From positions 186,001 through 250,000 of the forward strand of contig JAHLEZ010000027.1 of assembly GCA_020726505.1 (NCBI GenBank): a stretch of 64,000 nucleotides of DNA. The letters are read 5' to 3'. The notes beneath the pieces were generated by a model. That model made no database searches, was not told the DNA's origin, and saw nothing but the letters and a program-made list of their open reading frames with translations. The translations under genes were made by a program, and so were the position numbers. Below are positions 57,747 to 64,000 of the stretch, in pieces (within the stretch, counting starts at the first letter, position 1; each line of letters opens with the position of its first letter). Source of the stretch: Leptodontidium sp. MPI-SDFR-AT-0119. Lineage: Eukaryota; Ascomycota; Leotiomycetes; Helotiales; Leptodontidiaceae.

Positions 57747-59734
57747 GTAACGTATAGTTTAACTTATTATACTAAACTCTAGCCTTTAATAAACGAGTTT
57801 CCGAAATAATATTAATATTAAATCCTTTAATAATAACGACGTTAAAAAGCCTTAAGTCCTTAGTGTTTAGTTTATTAGGGCTATAAAGAGTACTCTTAAA
57901 GACACAAGTACTTTGGCCCTTAATTATAAGGCTCGACGTTCCGGCTTTAACACTATCGTCGTTAGTTAATTTAATAAAGGTCTTAGGCTTTAATAGAGTA
58001 ACCGAGTTAACTAAATGAGTAGTAGCGCCGTTATTAAGTAGGGTGCTCTCTAAGAGCGGGTATCGATTTATATTAATAATAACATAAATTCTAAAAGTAG
58101 CGAGAGCCTCGTCGAGTAACTTTAGACTAATTATATAAGTATTAATACTGCCGGAGTACTTTAGTAGCTCTAAGGCTTTTATTAAGGTTATTAAAGAAGA
58201 CGAGGAATTTTCGGAGGTTATTCCCTTGGCAATTTCCTTTACTATTACTTATTTTTACCCTTTTTTATTAATTACTTATTTAGGGTCGAGAAACTCCTTT
58301 TTAAGCTTAATTTAAGTTTCCTTAATTTCCTTTGTAGACAGTAAGTTGCGCAGTTTGTCCTCGGTTGAGCCGTCGTAACAATATCGAAGTCTGTAGTAAT
58401 CGATTACTTTATGTTAGTGAAAGCTTACTTTATAGGGGCAAGTATTAATCGAAGTATTTAGCGAAGGAGTCTTTAGTACTAGTAGTACTCTTAGAGTATT
58501 TAATCTCCCTTTAAGTGTAGTGTATAACTTAACTGTTTTATTTCTTTTAGTAGTCGTAAGAGACTTTTCGTTAAGCGCTAATAACTAATTAACGTATTAA
58601 AGTAACGTGTACTTGTGAATAACCTTAAGAGCATCGTCTCTAAGGACCTTAGATAATCGTTTACGGGCTTATTTAAGTGCGAGCTTTTCTTATATTGCCT
58701 TAATAAAGTTAATAATCGCCAAGGGGCCTTTAACGTCTAGAATATTATATAATAGAGTATCTTAGTAAATTAATCGTTACTATTAAATCTATATCTTAGG
58801 ATTAACTTGTTTTGTTTTAACGATTTCGAGCTTCTCTTTATATTTAACTTAAGCTTTAGTGAAGTTACTTGTTTTCGAAGGGGCGTAGTCTCTCTTTAAT
58901 ACCTTAAGGAGTATTTATAGAGTCTAAGATTATAGGTCGTTTGATTCGTCTGTTATTTTGTCGGGTTACTTCTTCGCTCTCTATCTCTCCTTAATCTCGT
59001 ATTCCCGAATAACACTTTAGTAGATTAAAGGATTAACTGTCTCTTAAATCTACTTATATATTACTTTATAAGCCCGAGCCTTTTCTAACTATTATACGTG
59101 TTTTATAATATACTCCCTTATTAAGGTAGTATATATTAAAGTAACTATAGTAACGTTAAATAGTATAAGAGGTATTACACTTAGTTTAGGCCCCTTAAGT
59201 TCGAGTGCTCGTTAGTCTTTATTTTACTTTACTTACTCCCTAAAGTTAAAATCGAGAGCCTTCTTATCTTATTATACCTTTACTTCGTCAATCGTTTATA
59301 CTTAAGGGTCGTTTTCGAAGATATTTAGAACAACTAGTAGTTTTAAATTAACTAACGTTTATACCTTATAAAAGATATAAAAGGATTTAAAGGCTTAGTA
59401 CTATAGAGTCTAAGTTTGCTTATTATAGTTTAGTAGCGTTCGATTATTAAAAGAAGAGACTGAAGTTAAGTCTACTATAGCGAAGAGAGGGTTACTCTCT
59501 CGAGGGTTTAATAGATTTATTAAAGAGGAGAAGGGAATATTAAGTACAAGTGCTCGATTTACCCTTTTCTAAAGAGGTTAAAGGGAAAATAGCGGTGTAA
59601 ACTGCACTTGTTAATAAGTAGAAAACGCTGACGTTATTCGTTACTTACTAATCTTACGTTAATAATTCTACTTAAATCTATAAAGTACAAAAGGAAGAAT
59701 ACTAACTTAATAGCTTCGTCACGGGGCTTATAAC

Positions 59735-59919
59735 TATAGTATAAAAGTGGGGTTAAGCCTTGCGATTAACGTAAGTTTAATTAAAGTAATTAATTGTTCT
59801 CTAGAATACATAAGGAAATCAGGGGAACACGTTGTTCCCCTGAAAGCGGTATACGCTAGCAGAATCTAAGACTAGTATAGCGCACAACTAACCGAGTATC
59901 AGCCCGTGCCTGTACGACA
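59735..59919 (-). repeat. 5' LTR of the Copia element (185 bp)
   Basis: Same length as the 3' LTR, with mainly transition differences; the inner end TGTGGTAC has become TATAGTAT. The internal sequence begins GTTATAAGCCCCGTG on the minus strand, where the primer-binding site is expected. Confidence 0.9.
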
Positions 59920-59969
59920 CTTCTTATATTTTAAATAATAATTACTTTAATTTTACTTGCCCTAATCGC

Positions 59970-60110
59970 TGTTACGACCTAGGATCGTACCCCTGATATA
60001 GTCGAATAGCTGAATTAGCCTCCAACCAATTCATTACCTTTTGGGCCCGCTGGCCCGGTGGTAAAGCTATTCACTTACTGGTCGTGCTGCTATGAGCTTC
60101 AGTCGTCACA
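59970..60110 (+). repeat. 141-bp TG...CA insertion with ATCGC target duplication
   Basis: It starts TGTTACGACC and ends GTCGTCACA. ATCGC flanks it on both sides (59,965-59,969 and 60,111-60,115). It interrupts the last part of the plus-strand Copia LTR, whose end resumes at 60,116. The ends and 5-bp duplication fit a very short solo LTR. Parts resemble Pol III promoter boxes (TGGCCCGGTGGTAAAGC on +), so a tRNA-related origin is a weaker alternative. Confidence 0.65.
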
Positions 60111-60142
60111 ATCGCAATACTTTACCCCACTTCTGTATCACA

Positions 60143-60467
60143 ATTAAATAATAACCTATATCTTATAACTAATAGAGATAAGTTTTGTTAATATAATTAT
60201 TATCTCTTTTGCTTAATTAGTAACCTCTTTATACACTTATTAACTATAATATTACAGCCGGGGGTTCAAATTCGTATAAATACGTCTTAGATATACGCAC
60301 TTAATAGTTTTACTTGTAAAAAGTTAGCAATTTATATACCCTAAGGTTATTTAATATACTTTATCTTAAGTATTTAGCTTAAGTTTAATAAATTACTTAG
60401 CAAAACTTCCGATTTAATAATTAAAACTAATTCCTACTTATATACCTTTAACAAGTATATTAAGGAC
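60143..60467. other. AT-rich sequence, nothing recognised
   Basis: Decayed sequence between the Copia cluster and a solo LTR; no motifs. Confidence 0.4.
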
Positions 60468-60769
60468 TGTTACGGCTGGCAAGAGGTTGATACGGCGAGT
60501 TGACTCTAGCTTTGTATTTAGGCCTCTAGCTACGCTCAAAATCGAGAAGAAAAGACAAGGAGGAAAGGAGAGCTCTCCGTAAGGGAGAGCTCGAGTATAA
60601 ATACACGAAGGACCCTCTTAATAAGGCCTAGCGCAGTCGGGGGCCATTCACATCCACATGTCGCATGCTCGCTACTAAGTCTTCCCTATTAGGCTTAGCG
60701 CCGTCGCATAGCCAGCGATGCTACGAGCCCGTGTCGGTTAGAATGCGAGGCGCACCGTAGGTCGTAATA
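60468..60769 (+). repeat. Solo LTR, 301-bp family, copy 3
   Basis: It starts TGTTACGGCTGG and ends GGTCGTAATA (CA changed to TA). It is flanked by perfect AGGAC duplications (60,463-60,467 and 60,770-60,774). It has the same TATA box and inverted GAGCTCTCC/GGAGAGCTC repeat as the other copies. Confidence 0.9.
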
Positions 60770-61552
60770 AGGACCGTTTTCTTTTATATTTTAATAACTT
60801 TCTATCTTATTTTTATAATAGAGAAAAATATAAATTAAAACTCAAAGGTAGACTTTAATTTCAACTAAATCCGATAAGTATTACTTATACACTTTAGTAT
60901 ATAATAAAGACGAGTCTTTTAACTCTTTTATATTTTAATTAGTAAAGTTAATAATTTAAGAGAAAATTTAATTTGTAAAAAATAAGGAAAAGATAATTAA
61001 AGGATTTGTTTTATAAGTAAATCAGATAAACTGATTATAAAAGGAAGTCGAGGTAAATAAAGTCTTTAAATAATTATTTTCTCTTAAGAATTAGTTTTGA
61101 CCTTAATTAAAGGTTTTTATTATATATTAGATTATCTTAAGCACCTTCTTATATTTTGTAAGGTCTTAATTAATTATATTTTAACTAATAATTATAATGT
61201 TTATAATACAAGATAATGTAGTTTATAACCCGTCGCATAGGGAAACGATCCCTGTAAGCTGCCGCGCAAAAGTTGACGAAATCAGAGGTTCAGCAGTCTA
61301 TGAGATATCTAATATATTACGTAACTATCTAAGCTTAAGTATAGTATAATACAGTAGAACTAACGTATAAACTATTTAAAGTGCTTAAGATATCTAAACT
61401 CTAACTATTTTATTTATTTAGTCATGCTGTATTAAATCATTCATTACAACTTCTCGAAAGGCTTAAGCAACACAAACTAGTATTAAGTTATATCAAGTGA
61501 AAATAAATTTTCAAAAAGACTAATTCATCTATTATACAACCTCAAAACCCTC
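60770..61552. other. AT-rich RIP-degraded sequence
   Basis: No gene recognised. It ends directly beside the stop codon of the next gene, so the block boundary is very sharp. Confidence 0.45.
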
Positions 61553-62220
61553 TTATAAAACCAACATCCCCACCCAAATAAAAACAGCCCACACTCCAGT
61601 TTGGACCTTATCCTCCACCCCAGAATGGCTCGCTTTTGGCGTCGCAGCCGACCCCGTCGCCGATCCCCCCGTCGGGGAACTCGCGTATGATAGCGACGTA
61701 CTGGCTAGTACCCCACTCGTGGGTACTGCTGTGGTTTGATTGCAGCCCTGAGATGAGATTCTGTGAGTACTGTGCTCTAGTTTATGTGGAGAGGGATGAG
61801 GAGTGCAATGCTTACGAGGGGGTAGAAGGAGGTTCCATTTGGGAGGGTTACGGCGACGCATTCGTAGGTACATTGAGCATCGCCAGCTGTTGGTGAGGAT
61901 TCCCAGCATGATGAGTATTTTAGGCCTATTGGTGGTACGGATGCCAGACTGCAGGGAAAGGAAAGGAAATGTTAGTTTGAGACCTTGTGTTGTAGGGGCA
62001 GAAGCGGATAGATTTTGTGAGGGGATACTCACTCATCGTTGCAGTTTGCTGGTGAGGCTTGCCCTTGGTCGTAGGGACAGCGGAAAATGATGTTGTTAGG
62101 GGTGACGCCGAAAACCGGGGTTTCGCAGAACGCGGTGTTGGCTTTTGTGCAGTTGGGGAACTGTGCGGATACTAAGGAAAGCATACATAGAAAAGGGTAG
62201 AATAACCCAGATACCAGCAT
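61553..62220 (-). CDS. Secreted Cys-rich protein with probable GPI anchor, 171 aa, 3 exons
   Basis: Exons: 62,220-62,033; 61,948-61,816; 61,747-61,553 (516 nt, phases agree; introns of 84 and 68 bp with GTGAGT/GTAAGC donors). Start at 62,220 is chosen because it gives a signal peptide (MLVSGLFYPFLCMLSLVSAQ); an upstream in-frame ATG at 62,283 would bury it. The mature N-terminal half has eight Cys after the signal (NCT, FCE, RCP, NCN, SCW, QCT, ECV, GCN). A Ser/Thr/Ala/Gly-rich stalk follows, then a hydrophobic C-terminus (VWAVFIWVGMLVL) with Ser/Gly upstream, typical of GPI attachment. The spacing does not look like CFEM. Probably a cell-wall or surface protein; function unknown. Confidence 0.8.
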
Positions 62221-62649
62221 TTTGAAGTTTGCTGAAATGGCAGTTACAGACAGACGTTTGGAGAGCAAAGATTTGATGCTCACTCAGTATCGCAAACTTC
62301 GGGATCCCAATGTCAAATGTATTTCGAGTTGCCGGGAAACCCCGTGCTGCGTCTAAGCGAGGAGCTGAAAGAACCCAGCTCCTTTTTTTTAATTTTTACA
62401 TGCAATTGGCTCCCGCGGATGGAGGCTGAGACATTGACCCGGCAAGCTTTCTCTAAACGGCCGTGCAAGGTCACCGAGCTGAGACTTAGCTTGCAGCTCT
62501 GTGCCCGTAATCGCTCTGCCAACATGCAATGTTACGGCCAGTGGGTCTTTTTTTGGAATCATGGTAAGAAGCTAAAAAGTAACCGTACCTGCTTCTACAA
62601 ACTCATCTTCTCCTGGAGTAATATATATATATTACCTTCTTCAAGGAAA
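62221..62649. promoter_or_regulatory. Divergent intergenic region
   Basis: A 430-bp gap between the GPI-protein gene and the membrane-protein gene must contain both promoters. An ATATATATAT TATA-like run lies at about 62,622-62,632, some 20 bp before the right-hand ATG. The short ORF at 62,313-62,525 has no motif. Confidence 0.45.
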
Positions 62650-64000
62650 ATGGCACAGCCATCATCGAGCCTTCCTGATAATGCCCAGGCCCATGATCCG
62701 GGTACTCTCCACGACTCGGAGCAGCAAGGATCAGCTCCCACTTGGATCTCTACGTCAGCCGTCAGACGACGACCTGTGAATAACACATCTATCCAGGCAT
62801 ATCCGCAATGGGACGAACCTACTGTGGACGGAGGAGAGGAAACGACAGAAAAGATACCCCATCCAACGACCCAAAACAGCAATGAAATACTAGAAGAGCA
62901 GAAGGCTCCACCGCCGATCTCACTGTATGGAAAGCTGGGAGCACTCACAACTGCAACACTCATCGCAGGCACCCTGTGTATTTTCGCTGCAATCGGCTTT
63001 CTCTGGTTCCTCTGGCTGGCGGACTATCGCAACTCAACATGGCATCACATTGTGTACAACAACTGGTTCACGCGATGTGTATCGCTGTCCGGACTCGTCA
63101 TCCGGACTGCTGTCTCGCTGCAAGCTGGCGCTGCTACATCGATGCTAGCGAGTCTGGCTCTAGAGCGAACTGGAGTACTTCTCTTGCACTTCGCTTCCGT
63201 ATCACTAACACGAGATTCGAATGGCGGACCGTACATGCTGGCGTGGTGGTTGCTCAAAACCTTCATCCGTAACCCTGCACGCTGGGCAAATGCGACAGTA
63301 CCCGCACTCACCACGGCCTTGACGATCCTCACCATCGCGATTCAGTTCACGACCACAGCGCTATTCTCAGATGTCAACTCGATCGTGGTCCCCGGGCCCT
63401 CTAACAGGTTGGATTTGGCGTCGAACTTTGTATACAATGTAAATGGAACGGTTCCAGTGGTTACGCGAGGCACGACTTGGACCAAGAAGCCGCCTTTCTA
63501 TCCGATCTTTGCAGAGTATCACGAAGATCCCCCCGAGACACCTGATGGCGTCAGTGACACCGGTTTAACACTGAGGGCCTTTGTGCCCCTGCAGAGCCAA
63601 CAGTCTCGAGCACAACTGAAAGAATACGAGGGTCGAGCCACGGTTCTCGACTCGCGAGTTGTTTGTATGCGGCCCAACCTTACGGGTGAAAGAATCCACG
63701 TTGCCAATAATATGTTTGTCTTTAACGGCACCTTCAAAGCCTCTTTCAATGCCTCTCGCCTCGTATACTTCACAGGTGGTAATGGGACCAATCCACTCAC
63801 AGACTGGAATGCCAGAACGGACACCGAATTTACATGTGTTGGACTCCTCAATTACACAACTGCGATCCTGGGAAATGTGCAATCGGGACCTTCAGTCGAT
63901 GAGCCCCACTGGCGTTTGGCCTTCTGCCAACCTTCCGGTCTTAATTTCGGTCGTAATGAATCCAGTCTTGGTGCATCGACCAGCGTCCTGATGAGCGAGT
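62650..64000 (+). CDS. Large integral membrane protein, N-terminal 450 residues (continues off window)
   Basis: An uninterrupted frame runs from ATG at 62,650 to the window end with no intron. The first 95 residues are hydrophilic and Pro/Gln/Glu-rich (cytosolic tail). Then comes a membrane segment (LTTATLIAGTLCIFAAIGFLW) with LWLADYRNSTWH right after it, an amphipathic region (LSGLVIRTAVSLQAGAATS, LALERTGVLLLHFASVSL), a second membrane segment (TVPALTTALTILTIAIQFTT), and a long probably extracellular loop with many N-glycosylation sequons and Cys. The layout matches a widespread but uncharacterised class of filamentous-fungal membrane proteins with a further membrane segment near the C-terminus. 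No catalytic motif. Normal codon use, no RIP. Confidence 0.8.
   Translation, partial: MAQPSSSLPDNAQAHDPGTLHDSEQQGSAPTWISTSAVRRRPVNNTSIQAYPQWDEPTVDGGEETTEKIPHPTTQNSNEILEEQKAPPPISLYGKLGALTTATLIAGTLCIFAAIGFLWFLWLADYRNSTWHHIVYNNWFTRCVSLSGLVIRTAVSLQAGAATSMLASLALERTGVLLLHFASVSLTRDSNGGPYMLAWWLLKTFIRNPARWANATVPALTTALTILTIAIQFTTTALFSDVNSIVVPGPSNRLDLASNFVYNVNGTVPVVTRGTTWTKKPPFYPIFAEYHEDPPETPDGVSDTGLTLRAFVPLQSQQSRAQLKEYEGRATVLDSRVVCMRPNLTGERIHVANNMFVFNGTFKASFNASRLVYFTGGNGTNPLTDWNARTDTEFTCVGLLNYTTAILGNVQSGPSVDEPHWRLAFCQPSGLNFGRNESSLGASTSVLMSE

Larger units (their letters stand above)
52700..59700 (-). pseudogene. Copia gag-pol polyprotein, RIP-degraded and interrupted
   Basis: On the minus strand from the right: the gag region at about 59,700-58,100; a protease motif LLNNGATTHLVN at about 58,040-58,000 (D-S/N-G Asp now Asn); the integrase core at about 56,250-56,030 (KGLIAVLRALKPFEA, IYKIRQDNDTSVI, TPSYTQ-stop-LNRGAKR, where Glu of the usual G-A-E-R is Lys); and RT at about 54,235-53,960 (NAFINAKRSES, DGFKQDGIVIEVDRVLYRL, then IFYINDI where Y-V-D-D is usual). 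RNase H would lie at about 53,100-53,500 but was not proven. A miniature LTR element splits the frame between protease and integrase. The residue changes and dense stops rule out function. Confidence 0.8.
51232..59919 (-). mobile_element. Full-length Ty1/Copia element, RIP-inactivated, 8,688 bp
   Basis: 185-bp direct LTRs (51,232-51,416 and 59,735-59,919; TGTCGTA...ACCACA on the minus strand) with perfect CTTCT duplications (51,227-51,231 and 59,920-59,924). The minus-strand order protease, integrase, RT is the Copia order. A purine tract (AGGAGGTG) abuts the 3' LTR at 51,417. It is inserted in the 3' LTR of a plus-strand relative and itself hosts a 958-bp miniature LTR element. It carries an additional ORF on the opposite strand near its 3' end. 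Confidence 0.92.

Noticed and set aside
63045..63882. Minus ORFs of about 100 codons near the right end
   Set aside because: Antisense shadows of the membrane-protein gene.
1..64000. CRISPR arrays, rRNA operons, bacterial operons or biosynthetic cluster core genes
   Set aside because: None present: no spaced direct repeats of CRISPR type, no rRNA sequence, eukaryotic introns throughout, and no PKS, NRPS or terpene synthase motifs.

Overview
The window looks like a nuclear contig from a filamentous ascomycete (Pezizomycotina; a leotiomycete is my low-confidence guess). The evidence is short spliceosomal introns (48-90 bp, GT...AG), a HET-domain gene, fungal-type secreted hydrolases, and very AT-rich blocks. 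In those blocks C/T and G/A transitions have turned transposon reading frames into strings of TAA/TAG/TGA, as repeat-induced point mutation (RIP) does. The genome is strongly two-compartment: RIP-degraded blocks at about 1-25,050, 40,150-42,490 and 49,970-61,550, and gene-bearing islands at about 25,400-40,100, 42,500-49,900 and 61,550-64,000.

Left AT block (1-25,050): a transposase-like remnant at the left edge; a fragment of Ty3-type gag/protease sequence (3,622-5,830) carrying a 245-bp insertion; a solo LTR (12,576-12,810); two unidentified RIP-killed ORFs (13,045-14,987 on + and about 15,345-16,260 on -); and one full-length minus-strand Ty3/Gypsy chromovirus (16,475-23,927) with 249-bp LTRs, a GTAAA target duplication, polypurine tract, protease, RT, RNase H, integrase and chromodomain. 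Its right flank is the 3' end of another LTR element.

First gene island: an HNH-endonuclease-like pseudogene (25.5-26.1 kb). Then come two head-to-head arylsulfatase paralogues, the left one (27,262-29,035, -) broken and the right one (33,058-35,242, +) intact with seven exons. The roughly 4 kb between them holds a solo LTR and an 83-bp inverted-repeat element filled with a 16-bp minisatellite. Next is a secreted TAP-like serine hydrolase (35,627-37,650, -) whose expected catalytic His is replaced, then a 294-aa hypothetical protein (38,764-39,648, +).

Second island: a decayed alpha/beta hydrolase, a weak hypothetical gene, a 447-bp MITE with 43-bp terminal inverted repeats lying directly before a HET-domain pseudogene, and a small damaged hypothetical gene.

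Right AT block: a full-length minus-strand Ty1/Copia element (51,232-59,919, TSD CTTCT) inserted into the 3' LTR of a plus-strand copy of its own family. It carries an extra ORF on the opposite strand between pol and the 3' LTR. A 958-bp miniature LTR element with identical LTRs (56,789-57,746) sits inside it and shows no RIP. The right edge has a 171-aa secreted, Cys-rich, probably GPI-anchored protein and the start of a large membrane protein running off the window.

Gene models were built by eye from splice signals, reading frame and comparison between paralogues; no database search was possible.
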